From positions 22,567 through 86,566 of the forward strand of contig JAZQQG010000046.1 of the NCBI GenBank assembly GCA_045628945.1: a stretch of 64,000 bases of DNA, in the 5' to 3' direction. This DNA comes from RGIG4034 sp045628945. Lineage in GTDB: Bacteria; Bacillota; Clostridia; Lachnospirales; Lachnospiraceae. Below the pieces are notes generated by a model. It worked only from the letters and a program-made list of their open reading frames with translations. It ran no database searches and had not been told where the DNA came from. This document shows positions 54,383-62,032 of this stretch, one piece after another. A program made the translations under genes and the position numbers. How positions within the stretch are numbered: position 1 is the first letter of the stretch; every line of letters starts with the position of its first letter.

Positions 54383-55133
54383 AATGAATCAACTCCACAT
54401 TGTTATGTTCAGAGAATTCAACCATGCGGTTGTATACGCGGTCACGAAGCTCCTGTCGCTTATCGGCTCCGTCCATGCCTTCTGCGGGAAGGAACGGTCC
54501 GTCCACATAGGTCACGATGCGGGGCGTCTTACGATGTTTTCGCTTCTGATACGTATTCACGAAGCAGAAGACCGGCACGCCCTCTTTGATCGGATAGCGG
54601 AACGCATCCTTTCCAAAAGGCCGGATCTTCGTGTAATAGGGCCAGATATGCGCCTCCGGATAGATGGTGACACTCTTATGGTCCTGAATCAGCTGATGCA
54701 GGTACGCCAGGAAATTTTTGGTCGCATCCTTGTCATCCGGAAGCGGCACGGCACCGAGGGAAGGCGTAAGTTTCCCCAACACCGGCATCGATACGTTCGC
54801 CGGATGCACGATGACGAAGGTCCCCTTGTGAAAAGATAACATCGTCGGAATATAGGCATCCGCAACCGGATTCGTATGATTGCCAAAAAGATAATAGCCC
54901 TTGTGACGGTAGGGTTTCAGCACTTCCCCGCCTACAATCCGATGTCCGAATTTTACCTTTAACCAAACTCGGGCAAGGGGCTTCACGATGGCGTGATAGA
55001 GGAGTCCGCGACCGAGCGGACGAAGGAAGGTACCACCATAACGGTAGTGTCCGTCGATTCTCTTGGCCTGAATCTTCGCCTCCGAAAATTCTTCATTCAG
55101 TTCGTCCGTGTAATAGATTGTCTTCTGCGTCAT
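54369..55133 (-). CDS. PlsC-like lysophospholipid acyltransferase
   Basis: 254 residues from the ATG at 55133. The acyltransferase motif is GNHTNPVADAY (His86, Asp92) and a second is TIYPEAHIWPYYTKIRPFG, followed by EGVPVFCFVNTYQKR. The His-Asp gap is five residues, as in a Firmicute variant of the family. The frame is open to 55184, but a strong promoter places the RNA start 2-3 nt before this ATG. There is no Shine-Dalgarno, so the mRNA is probably leaderless. It is likely cytoplasmic, acting at the membrane. Confidence 0.85.
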   Translation of the reverse strand: MTQKTIYYTDELNEEFSEAKIQAKRIDGHYRYGGTFLRPLGRGLLYHAIVKPLARVWLKVKFGHRIVGGEVLKPYRHKGYYLFGNHTNPVADAYIPTMLSFHKGTFVIVHPANVSMPVLGKLTPSLGAVPLPDDKDATKNFLAYLHQLIQDHKSVTIYPEAHIWPYYTKIRPFGKDAFRYPIKEGVPVFCFVNTYQKRKHRKTPRIVTYVDGPFLPAEGMDGADKRQELRDRVYNRMVEFSEHNNVELIHYERH

Positions 55134-55142
55134 ACCAGATTT

Positions 55143-55200
55143 ATTGTACAAGAAACTCCAAAAAAATTCAATACTATAGTACACGTAGTATTCAATACTA
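55143..55200 (-). promoter_or_regulatory. promoter with 11-bp direct repeats before the acyltransferase operon
   Basis: Minus-strand TTGAAT (55166-55171) and TACAAT (55143-55148), 17-nt spacer. The -35 lies inside a copy of TAGTATTGAAT (55166-55176), repeated exactly at 55190-55200, 24 nt apart. The outer copy extends to the palindrome TAGTATTGAATACTA. It suggests a dimeric regulator near the promoter. Confidence 0.7.
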
Positions 55201-56352
55201 CATGAGTACCCTGCGCAGTCTCCAGTCCCCGTCGACCATTAACAGCATGCTCTTTTTGCCGACCTCGATTGTGCCGTAATCGTCCTGCACGCCAAGGCTT
55301 CGGGCCGGATTCCGAGTGGCCGCGAAGATAGCCTGCGCCGCAGGAATTCCCGCATGAATACAATGCACCATACAATCATAGAGATCGGTAACGCTTCCTG
55401 CGAGGGTGGCCGGATTCTCAGCAAGAGTGGCCCGCGTTCCTTTTTTCACAATCGGGTGACCGCCCAGCGTATAGTCCCCGTCCGGCATTCCGACCGCCTG
55501 ACAACTGTCGCTGATTAAGATGACATGATCGCGTTTCATTCGGAAGGTGGCCTCCACCATTGCATCATGCAGATGTTCTCCGTCCGCAATGATTTCCACA
55601 TCCGTCCCGGCATCAAGAAGCAATGCCATTGCCGCTCCCGGCTCCCGATTCCGTATAGCATCCATCGCGTTATAGAGATGCGTCCCATGATGTGCACCGG
55701 CTGCAATCCATTCCTTCGTTTCCTCGTAAGTCGCCGCCGTATGGCCCAGACTTACCAGGGCGCCAAGGCTCTCCAGCTCACGCACAAAATTACGGGGTTC
55801 TACAGAATCCGTGGGTGCCACGACTACTACACGAATGGCGTTTTCACTCCGCTCCTGGAGGTGTCGCACAAGCTTAACATCCGGTGGAATTACTGCCGCC
55901 GCATTCTGCGCTCCGATTTTACGCACATCCAGAAACGGTCCCTCCAGACACACGCCAAGCAGCTTCGCCGCAGAAACGGCACTCCCGGGACCTGCCTTCG
56001 TCGAATCCTCCGATTCTTGCTTCTTCCCGTATTCCCGAACCGCATCCAGAATCCCGATCAGCTCCTCCTTGGGAAGCGTCATCGTGGCTCCCAAAAAGGC
56101 CGCCACTCCACGGCTCGCCTCATACTCGGCAATCCTTTGAATCGACTCCGTGCTTCCGTCGCACAGGTCCGCGCCGGCTGCCCCATGAAGATGCAGATCC
56201 ACAAGACCCGGAAGAATCATAAGCGGTTCCTCACAACCTCCGCAGGACTCATCCGTGTAATTCACTTCCTGAATTCGACCGTCCGCATATTGAACCTCGC
56301 CGTAGCGAAAGTCCCCCTCCGGGGTAAAAATATAACCGGATACTTTTTTCAT
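55198..56352 (-). CDS. nagA: N-acetylglucosamine-6-phosphate deacetylase
   Basis: 384 residues from the ATG at 56352 (GAGG upstream; the frame is open to 56412). NagA removes the acetyl group of GlcNAc-6-P in amino-sugar recycling. Seen are DLHLHGAAGADLCDG, the metal and substrate motifs CLEGPFLD, SLGHTAATYEE, THLYNAM and LISDSCQAVGM. It is about the usual length. No nagB lies nearby. The stop falls over the start of the acyltransferase promoter repeats, so the downstream genes are probably controlled separately. Confidence 0.93.
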   Translation of the reverse strand: MKKVSGYIFTPEGDFRYGEVQYADGRIQEVNYTDESCGGCEEPLMILPGLVDLHLHGAAGADLCDGSTESIQRIAEYEASRGVAAFLGATMTLPKEELIGILDAVREYGKKQESEDSTKAGPGSAVSAAKLLGVCLEGPFLDVRKIGAQNAAAVIPPDVKLVRHLQERSENAIRVVVVAPTDSVEPRNFVRELESLGALVSLGHTAATYEETKEWIAAGAHHGTHLYNAMDAIRNREPGAAMALLLDAGTDVEIIADGEHLHDAMVEATFRMKRDHVILISDSCQAVGMPDGDYTLGGHPIVKKGTRATLAENPATLAGSVTDLYDCMVHCIHAGIPAAQAIFAATRNPARSLGVQDDYGTIEVGKKSMLLMVDGDWRLRRVLM

Positions 56353-56439
56353 AATGACCTCGCAAATTTTTCGAAGATACAGTAAAATGATACTGTTTCT
56401 ATTATCCGTCATTTTGTGACGGAGGAAAAGAGGAATCTT

Positions 56440-57192
56440 ATGCTATTATCTCCTGCCGCCGACTGGCTGAATACGACCTTCCACGACTTCGACTATGCGG
56501 GTCTTCACATGATGCACCGGATGGGCGAGGATACGAATTATATTGCTACCTATTTCTGGAGATTTATTACTTTTTTTGCCGAAGACGGAATCTGCATGCT
56601 GCTTCTGATGGCCGCATTAATGGCCGTCGGCGGTATTCGCATGACTACCCTTCGTCGTAAGAATCTGCCCGTCCTTATGGGACCCGACGGCCGCTACACC
56701 GCTGCCTGTCAGATCCTTCGTTGCGGGCTGACCGGTCTTTTGGGAATCGCCTTCGGAGCCATTATCACAAACCTTACCATCAAGGGAATCATCGCACGTC
56801 CCCGTCCTTATATTGATGCAAGCGGAATCTATCATATCTGGTGGGCTCAGGTCGGATCGGTGATGGATCCGGAGTTCTCTTTTCCCAGCGGACATACCAC
56901 CTGCACCATGGCCGCAATGACCGCCATCGTTCTTCACGGCAACCGTAAGGTCAGCTGGACCGCCTGGATTTTCGTCGTCCTCATGGGACTAAGCCGTATG
57001 TACCTCATGATGCATTATCCCAGCGACATCCTCGGGGGCATGCTTGTCGGCGGAACCGCATGCCTGATTGCTTATGCTCTTGTAAGTCTGGGCTTTTGCA
57101 AGGTGGCACGCCAAGCCCTTCCGGCACAGACAGACACTTCCCAAGGTCTCCGGCAGCAGACAGATTCCGAGGAAGTTTCGGAAGATATTTGA
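56440..57192 (+). CDS. PAP2-family phosphatase
   Basis: 250 residues from the ATG at 56440, with AGAGGA upstream; a GTG at 56416 is in frame. Multi-pass membrane protein with the three phosphatase motifs: KGIIARPRPY, FPSGHTT and SRMYLMMHYPSDILGG. Members dephosphorylate undecaprenyl diphosphate, phosphatidylglycerol phosphate or related lipids at the outer membrane face. It is divergent from nagA. The tRNA-Pro promoter begins in its stop codon. Confidence 0.92.
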   Translation: MLLSPAADWLNTTFHDFDYAGLHMMHRMGEDTNYIATYFWRFITFFAEDGICMLLLMAALMAVGGIRMTTLRRKNLPVLMGPDGRYTAACQILRCGLTGLLGIAFGAIITNLTIKGIIARPRPYIDASGIYHIWWAQVGSVMDPEFSFPSGHTTCTMAAMTAIVLHGNRKVSWTAWIFVVLMGLSRMYLMMHYPSDILGGMLVGGTACLIAYALVSLGFCKVARQALPAQTDTSQGLRQQTDSEEVSEDI

Positions 57193-57217
57193 CATTCCCG
57201 TTCTGATATTGTATTAT
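57189..57217 (+). promoter_or_regulatory. promoter of tRNA-Pro
   Basis: Perfect TTGACA (57189-57194, overlapping the PAP2 stop) and TATTAT (57212-57217), 17-nt spacer. A CCGAG/CTCGG leader hairpin lies between it and the tRNA. Confidence 0.8.
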
Positions 57218-57255
57218 CTTATTTGGTCGTTACCGAGATTGCTCGGAAACACTGA

Positions 57256-57329
<74 letters not shown>

Positions 57330-57331
57330 TG

Positions 57332-57369
57332 AAAAAAGAGAGAGAACGAATAGTTCTCTCTCTTTTTTT
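57332..57369 (+). terminator. terminator of tRNA-Pro
   Basis: AAAAAAGAGAGAGAAC / GTTCTCTCTCTTTTTT, 16 bp with a 5-nt loop, then TT. Confidence 0.9.
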
Positions 57370-57476
57370 ATCGGAATTCGGTACGATTCGACAAGGCTCT
57401 ACGTCATTCCGTTTCAATTTTTTCTCGCCGGTTATTCCGGCTGATTACAACAATTCTTGCCTGTTTCTCTTCTTTT

Positions 57477-57676
57477 GTTGTACATTTTTTAGCTTCCCGA
57501 GCGCAAAATACCTCTATTCCTTCCAGATAATGATATTTTGTTGTACATTCTCTTTTCCCCGGGTACAACAAAAAGATACAAAAGCAACTAAATAGATGTA
57601 AAATGCCAAAAAGTGTACAACGATAAAAACAGAACAAAATAAAAATGTTGTATATTTCCGTGCAACTGACTAAAAT
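57477..57676 (+). promoter_or_regulatory. promoter region with repeated GTTGTACA boxes
   Basis: GTTGTACA at 57477 and 57540 (both inside TTTTGTTGTACATT), inverted copies GGTACAAC at 57562 and TGTACAAC at 57614, and GTTGTATA at 57647. The last overlaps the -35 TTGTAT (57648-57653), which is 17 nt from TAAAAT (57671-57676), the promoter of the lipoprotein gene at 57740. The pattern suggests a regulator that binds several sites. The rest of 57370-57739 shows no gene. Confidence 0.65.
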
Positions 57677-57739
57677 AGAAACGATTTCAACAGCAAAACA
57701 CAATTCATACAAGAAAGAAATCAAGAAAAGAGGTCAAGA

Positions 57740-58441
57740 ATGAGAAAGAGATTCTTATTAACTGCTGCTGTTATGATGCTGGCCCTGGGCTTAACGGCTT
57801 GCGGCGAAGCTTCCGACAACAAGAACAAGAATGATAGCAAGATTGAGCAGGAGAATTCCAACAACACAAGCGATGCAGACAACACGGGTAACACCGACGA
57901 GTCCGGCAAGAAGGATTCCGAGCAGCCCATCGCATTCGATGCAAACGGCTCTTTTTCCGGTGACAAGGCCGGTAAGGTTGCCGCTTACAACAAGCTAATT
58001 AAGAATGTTGCGACCTACGTTCAGGAATCCGAAGCATTAACGGAGGATTATTATACCTACGACTATATGTACTATGATTACGATCTGGACGACGACAAGG
58101 AATTAATCCTTTACCTGGAATACGACAACCGCGAAACGGGCGAGCGCTCCAGAGACGTCGTATTCATGGACTATGACATGAACACCGATGTGGTCTATGT
58201 CGTATCCATCATCTACGGAGATCTGAACGACCAGTCCTTCTACGCAGATTATTTGGGCCGCATGAGCAGATATTCCTGGGTTTCCGTCTATGAAGCCTAT
58301 CTGGACATCATCGAAGTACGCGACGGCCAGTTATGCCTGATTCTTGAAAAAGAAGAAGACCATCTCGTAGTCGATATGGAGGCGGAGAACCTGCGTCCTC
58401 TTCCTCTTTACGGCAATTGGGAAATGATCTTCGAAGATTAA
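57740..58441 (+). CDS. Asp/Tyr-rich lipoprotein of unknown function
   Basis: 233 residues. Lipobox GLTAC (Cys21), an Asn/Asp/Lys/Ser-rich linker to about residue 62, then a domain with the acidic stretch YDYDLDDDKELIL, which resembles Ca2+-loop-type dockerin or EF-hand-like repeats but is single. No family is recognised. It is probably surface-exposed. The promoter is overlapped by GTTGTACA-type boxes, so expression is likely conditional. An intrinsic terminator follows. Confidence 0.75.
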   Translation: MRKRFLLTAAVMMLALGLTACGEASDNKNKNDSKIEQENSNNTSDADNTGNTDESGKKDSEQPIAFDANGSFSGDKAGKVAAYNKLIKNVATYVQESEALTEDYYTYDYMYYDYDLDDDKELILYLEYDNRETGERSRDVVFMDYDMNTDVVYVVSIIYGDLNDQSFYADYLGRMSRYSWVSVYEAYLDIIEVRDGQLCLILEKEEDHLVVDMEAENLRPLPLYGNWEMIFED

Positions 58442-58461
58442 AAAACGAACAGCTTTGAAAA

Positions 58462-58495
58462 AAGAGGGTTGCAGTAATGCAGCCCTCTTATTTTT
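58462..58495 (+). terminator. terminator of the unknown lipoprotein gene
   Basis: AAGAGGG-T-TGCA / TGCA-G-CCCTCTT stem with GTAA loop, followed by ATTTTT. Confidence 0.8.
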
Positions 58496-58566
58496 ATGTA
58501 ACATAGTTAATCTATAATGTAAAATAAGGTATTCCGAGCAGAGAAGTTCACCTGGCAGCTGAACCA

Positions 58567-59631
58567 TCATACCAGATATTTCCTAATCCCGGGTATCATA
58601 TGCAACACCCATGATATTATGTACGACAAAAGGAAAATGACAATTCCCATAACCGGAACAGCGATGAACGAATTCCACATCACCGAGGTCATCCCCCATT
58701 GAATCAGGAGTTCCATAATATACGCATGCACAAGATAGACACCAAAGCTATATTTCGACAACCGGACGACCAGTGTCCTCTTCAAACCGGCTCTGCATCG
58801 GCAATACTTAAATAACACAAAAAGTGCTAAACTCTCCAGAAAAACATTGACGGTAAAACTGCTACTGTAATAGCTATTCGGTCCTCCTGTACGAACGGAA
58901 ACGCCCCAATTCAATAGAATCGTCATCACGGCCCCCAAGCCCCCCAGGCAATACAGAATGCGGCGGTTTTTGCTGCTTATTTCAATAGAATCCATATAGT
59001 ATCCCAGCACAAAATAGAATGAATACCCCATGACCATAGATAAATCCAGACTATTTAGGTCTACACGAATCGCTTGCACGACCTTACTCAATCCACCTGG
59101 CCCAAAATCACGAATCACAGATAAGCACTGTGGAATCACAAAGGCAAAGCAAAAAGATAACAGCAGAAAATACTTTCGCAGCTGTTCTCTACGGGCAATC
59201 GCTTGAAGCAATGGAATGCAGGCATATAACCCGATGATCATCCAAATAAACCACATATGATAATGGCCTGTCACCACATTCAAGGCTGCATTAGGCAGGC
59301 TCTGTCCGTTTCGATAATCCATGATTGCATAAAAAGTACTCCATGCCAGAAAAGCAATAACCATTCGCAAAATGTACTTCGTATAGATTGTTTTAACGGG
59401 AATCTCTCGGGCAAGTAACATTGCACCACTTATCATCACAAAAGCAGGAACAGCCCAACGTACCAGTCCATCAAAAATAACAAAGCTCATCCACTCCGTA
59501 CTATTCCAGTCCACCAGGTACCAGTTGGAAGCCACGACATGGAGAATGATTACCGCAAACACGGCAAATATTCTCAGAAAATCATAGCCAATTTTTCGAT
59601 CTGTTACATACTTGTTGTCATTCTGTTTCAA
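58567..59631 (-). CDS. acyltransferase-3 family membrane protein
   Basis: 354 residues from a TTG at 59631, preferred because GAGGGG lies 7 nt before it; another TTG at 59646 is in frame. About ten membrane segments. Family-typical parts are YDFLRIFAVFAVIILHV (conserved His), VPAFVMISGAMLLARE and HMWFIWMIIGLYACIPLLQAI. These proteins O-acetylate or otherwise acylate sugars of surface polymers. It is divergent from a second member of the same family. It has fewer Shine-Dalgarno features than its neighbours. Confidence 0.85.
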   Translation of the reverse strand: MKQNDNKYVTDRKIGYDFLRIFAVFAVIILHVVASNWYLVDWNSTEWMSFVIFDGLVRWAVPAFVMISGAMLLAREIPVKTIYTKYILRMVIAFLAWSTFYAIMDYRNGQSLPNAALNVVTGHYHMWFIWMIIGLYACIPLLQAIARREQLRKYFLLLSFCFAFVIPQCLSVIRDFGPGGLSKVVQAIRVDLNSLDLSMVMGYSFYFVLGYYMDSIEISSKNRRILYCLGGLGAVMTILLNWGVSVRTGGPNSYYSSSFTVNVFLESLALFVLFKYCRCRAGLKRTLVVRLSKYSFGVYLVHAYIMELLIQWGMTSVMWNSFIAVPVMGIVIFLLSYIISWVLHMIPGIRKYLV

Positions 59632-59821
59632 AATGTTACCCCTCAATTGATATATATAGGATAGATGCTCAAAGCCCCTATTATTATACTTTTTTTAATG
59701 TGGTTTATCAACCAATCCGAGATGAGCCTGCGCTTAACGAATGAATAACATTGACACTATATAATGCCGCGGATATACTTGTGGTGATGCTGCGACGATA
59801 GAAGATTCTACGGAAAAAATT

Positions 59822-60883
59822 ATGATTATAGGTCAAAAGAACATGGGAACTATGCGACAAAAAGAAACGAAAATACATCTCGAAATCTTGAGAATCCTTG
59901 CCATTATTCTAGTGCTCTTTAATCACACAAGAGAGCATGGCTTTGATTTATACAAAAACGTTACCCTCAGTATTTCCGGAATTACAAGCTATACCCTTGC
60001 CATATTCTGCAAGATTGCGGTTCCTCTGTTCTTCATGATTTCCGGTGCTCTTTTAATTCCCAAAGAAGAAACCTACAAAGAATTATTCTTAAAGCGAATC
60101 TTAAGAATGATTCTTGTTCTGGTCCTCTTCACTCTGCTTCAGTATGTCCGACTGTGCTACGCAACTCGCGAAAGCTTCGATATTGTGGATTTCTTCCGCA
60201 TCCTGTATGCAGACAACATCATTCAACCCTACTGGTACCTCAAGGCCTATCTTGGATACCTGCTGGTTCTTCCTCTGCTTCGTGCCGCTGCCAAAAGCTT
60301 TGCGCCCGGAGATTATCGCTACATCGCAGTCCTGGGCGGAATCCTGATGGGTTGTAACGTAATTCTGATTCTGACCGGCTATTCGATGAATGTGAATCTG
60401 GTTCTCTGTGCCGATATCATTTTTTACCCTTTATTGGGTTATGCACTGGAGCAGGGCTATTCACCAAAGTTTCTCGCCAAACGCGGTCTGTCGGCCATAC
60501 TCCTGGTGGGCATTCTTGTGGTTACTGTATTCTTCGGAGAGCTCTATCACAACATAACCGGTCTGTGGAACGAGACCTTCCTTGCGGTCTCTGTATTTCC
60601 TATGGCAACGCTCTTCTACGCCCTGGTGCGTGGTCCTAAGGACGGTCTCCGCTTCGCTTCCGACCGGGTAAATGCCCTGATACAAGCCATGGGAAGCTGT
60701 GTTTTTGGCGTTTACCTCATCGAAGACGTGATCCGAAATGTGCTGGATTATCGTCTCCATTGGAACTTTGCAATCCCCTCTCCTTGCATTAGTGCGCTCC
60801 TTTACTCCGTAGTATGCGTGCTGATCGGCTTCGTATGCATCTACCCTTTGAAAAAAATACCTTTTCTCAAGAAAATCATATAG
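59822..60883 (+). CDS. acyltransferase-3 family membrane protein
   Basis: 353 residues with the same family pattern: HLEILRILAIILVLFNHT (conserved His), KIAVPLFFMISGALLIPKEE and QPYWYLKAYLGYLLVLPLL. Sequence identity to the divergent neighbour at 58567 is partial, so they are paralogues but not a recent duplication. It acylates an unknown surface glycan. The start is uncertain among ATGs at 59822, 59843 and 59852. It is the last ordinary gene before the AT-rich toxin-immunity island. Confidence 0.85.
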   Translation: MIIGQKNMGTMRQKETKIHLEILRILAIILVLFNHTREHGFDLYKNVTLSISGITSYTLAIFCKIAVPLFFMISGALLIPKEETYKELFLKRILRMILVLVLFTLLQYVRLCYATRESFDIVDFFRILYADNIIQPYWYLKAYLGYLLVLPLLRAAAKSFAPGDYRYIAVLGGILMGCNVILILTGYSMNVNLVLCADIIFYPLLGYALEQGYSPKFLAKRGLSAILLVGILVVTVFFGELYHNITGLWNETFLAVSVFPMATLFYALVRGPKDGLRFASDRVNALIQAMGSCVFGVYLIEDVIRNVLDYRLHWNFAIPSPCISALLYSVVCVLIGFVCIYPLKKIPFLKKII

Positions 60884-60936
60884 TTTTTCACTATTCATTG
60901 CGCTTGAAGATTTCTCGAATGGAGGAATGATTTCTT

Positions 60937-61110
60937 ATGGAAAATAAAGAAACAATAGATGATTGGGATCCAATAATGAAGCAGTATCCTTTTGTTAGAA
61001 AAGGAATGACTGTTGAAGAGTATAACAAAGAAAAGGAATATCTCGGCCATCATTTCAAGGAGTATAAAGAGGGGAAATACATTCCACTTTGGAAGCAGAA
61101 AGAGGTTTGA
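60937..61110 (+). CDS. small immunity-like protein
   Basis: 57 residues, ATG with GGAGG 12 nt upstream. The sequence is acidic-basic mixed and soluble (DDWDPIMKQYPFVRKGMTVEEY). No family is recognised. It stands at the left edge of the island and is followed after 34 nt by another small gene. By context it is likely an orphan immunity gene or the remains of a module; this is inference from its neighbours, not from its own sequence. Confidence 0.55.
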   Translation: MENKETIDDWDPIMKQYPFVRKGMTVEEYNKEKEYLGHHFKEYKEGKYIPLWKQKEV

Positions 61111-61144
61111 TTCTTGAATTTTTGTATTCGGAGGTTTTTATTAA

Positions 61145-61351
61145 GTGAGTTATGTGATGACTGATGAAATGAAAAAACGATGCCCTAATATGTGGAAATA
61201 CATTCAAAAGTATGGATCTGATAATCTACCATGTACATTTTTCATGCCGCCTCGCTTTAGGGATAACGTTGACGATTTTTATGAGTGGTGCCTTGATGAG
61301 GGGAAAGAGTGGGATGAACTCATTCACATCGATAAAAATGCAATTTATTAA
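61145..61351 (+). CDS. small immunity-like protein
   Basis: 68 residues starting with GTG, with GGAGG about 10 nt upstream. Features are Cys and aromatic residues (RCPNMWKYIQKYG, FMPPRFRDNVDDFYEWCLDEG) in a small soluble acidic protein. No family is recognised. It lies 36 nt before the first copy of the 36-bp repeat. No toxin is left beside it. A role as orphan immunity protein is inferred from the island. Confidence 0.55.
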   Translation: MSYVMTDEMKKRCPNMWKYIQKYGSDNLPCTFFMPPRFRDNVDDFYEWCLDEGKEWDELIHIDKNAIY

Positions 61352-61387
61352 TTGAATTTATTATTTTTAGTACACAAAAGAAAGGTA

Positions 61388-61423
61388 CCTGAACGACCCG
61401 CCAAAAATGGTGCATCGTTCAAC
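61388..61423 (+). repeat. 36-bp hairpin repeat, copy R1
   Basis: Canonical copy. Outer arms TGAACGA and TCGTTCA (7 bp), a symmetric 2x2 internal loop, inner arms CGCCA and TGGTG around an AAAA loop. It begins CCTGAAC and ends GTTCAAC. Sequence outside these limits differs from the other copies. The next codons in one frame read into the last five residues of a toxin. Confidence 0.97.
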
Positions 61424-61438
61424 CGGAAAGTGGAGAAA

Positions 61439-61609
61439 ATGAGTTTAAAACTTTCAAAGTGCGATTTCTGTAAAAAATATAATTATGATGATGACAAGAA
61501 GATTTCCGTGTGTGAAGCATTTCCTAATGGCATTCCGTATGTAACACTTAGCGATGATATAAACGAGGAATGCAATAACGGAATAAAGTTTGAAGAAGAC
61601 ACTAAATGA
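61439..61609 (+). CDS. immunity-like protein, homologue of the one at 62818
   Basis: 56 residues (MSLKLSKCDFCKKYNYDDD, then CEAFPNGIP and CNNGIKFEEDTK at the end). It shares start, Cys-x-x-Cys motif, CEAFPxGIP block, terminal CNNGIKFEEDTK and exact length with the gene at 62818-62988. Its ATG overlaps the TGA of a frame encoding GKWRK, the tail end of the same metallopeptidase toxin type, so the toxin has been deleted up to five codons from its stop. It may still confer protection as an orphan. Confidence 0.75.
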   Translation: MSLKLSKCDFCKKYNYDDDKKISVCEAFPNGIPYVTLSDDINEECNNGIKFEEDTK

Positions 61610-61619
61610 GTGGGGCTGC

Positions 61620-61655
61620 CCTGAACGACCCGCCAAAAATGGTGCATCGTTCAAC
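61620..61655 (+). repeat. 36-bp hairpin repeat, copy R2
   Basis: Canonical copy, identical to R1. It starts 10 nt after the stop of the immunity-like gene, cutting into the downstream sequence AGTGGGxCTGCC that is still intact in the homologous cassette at 62989. Confidence 0.97.
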
Positions 61656-61768
61656 GTATAAATAGCGATTACTTGTACGAGTGCATTTCGGAGCTTTTTA
61701 GAAAATACATGAATCACGAAACGATATCGGATCGGGTTTTAAGGCTGATTGAGGGTGCTATATTATGA
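61656..61768 (+). pseudogene. toxin tail remnant coupled to the next immunity gene
   Basis: A frame without start runs from R2 to TGA at 61766-61768 and reads SDYLYECISELFRKYMNHE, ending DRVLRLIEGAIL. The TGA overlaps the ATG of the next gene (ATGA), as toxin and immunity genes usually do. A TGA at the head of R2 closes this frame upstream, so it cannot be made as part of a larger protein now. Confidence 0.5.
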
Positions 61769-61956
61769 CATTGAAAGAAACATTCCTGGAAATTAAAACT
61801 TATGAAGAATTTGATAAAAGAAGAGAAGAGTTCAGACAATTGGATTGGAGCGATGCTGAAATAAGGCAGCATGTTAGCGATATTTTTCCAAGGGTTCCTG
61901 CCGGGTATGTCAATGGAGTTATTTACGAAGTTTATAAAGAAAAACGAAATAAATAA
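61765..61956 (+). CDS. small immunity-like protein
   Basis: 63 residues, soluble and charged (TLKETFLEIKTYEEFDKRREE, DIFPRVPAGYVNGVIYEVYKE). GAGGG lies upstream and the ATG overlaps the stop of the toxin-tail remnant. No family is recognised with confidence. It is placed as immunity gene by its size, coupling and position in the cassette array. Confidence 0.55.
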   Translation: MTLKETFLEIKTYEEFDKRREEFRQLDWSDAEIRQHVSDIFPRVPAGYVNGVIYEVYKEKRNK

Positions 61957-61996
61957 TATTGATAAGGCACGAAAAAAGGAAAGGTTTCTGCCTTTC

Positions 61997-62032
61997 CCTG
62001 AACGACCCGCCCAAAATGGTGCATCGTTCAAC
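61997..62032 (+). repeat. 36-bp hairpin repeat, copy R3
   Basis: One change from the canonical copy (A to C at position 16), which shortens the inner stem by one pair. It is immediately preceded by a second hairpin GGAAAGG / CCTTTCC (61978-61984 with 61991-61997) that shares its first base. Confidence 0.97.

Noticed and set aside
53627..54589. Long plus-strand frame across GT8 and PlsC-like genes
   Set aside because: Antisense to genes with clear catalytic motifs, and no translation signal.
57402..57411. Partial copy of the tRNA-Pro 3' end as an attachment site
   Set aside because: Only CGTCATTCCG (10 nt) is shared, no integrase follows, and ordinary genes lie next to it. Probably chance.
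57445..57654. GTTGTACA motifs as DnaA boxes
   Set aside because: They do not match TTATCCACA; a different regulator is more likely.
61352..61440. The 36-bp repeat as a conserved coding linker in all cassettes
   Set aside because: The downstream toxins are in different frames in R1/R5 versus R2/R3/R4, and one frame has a stop at the repeat head, so coding conservation alone does not explain it.
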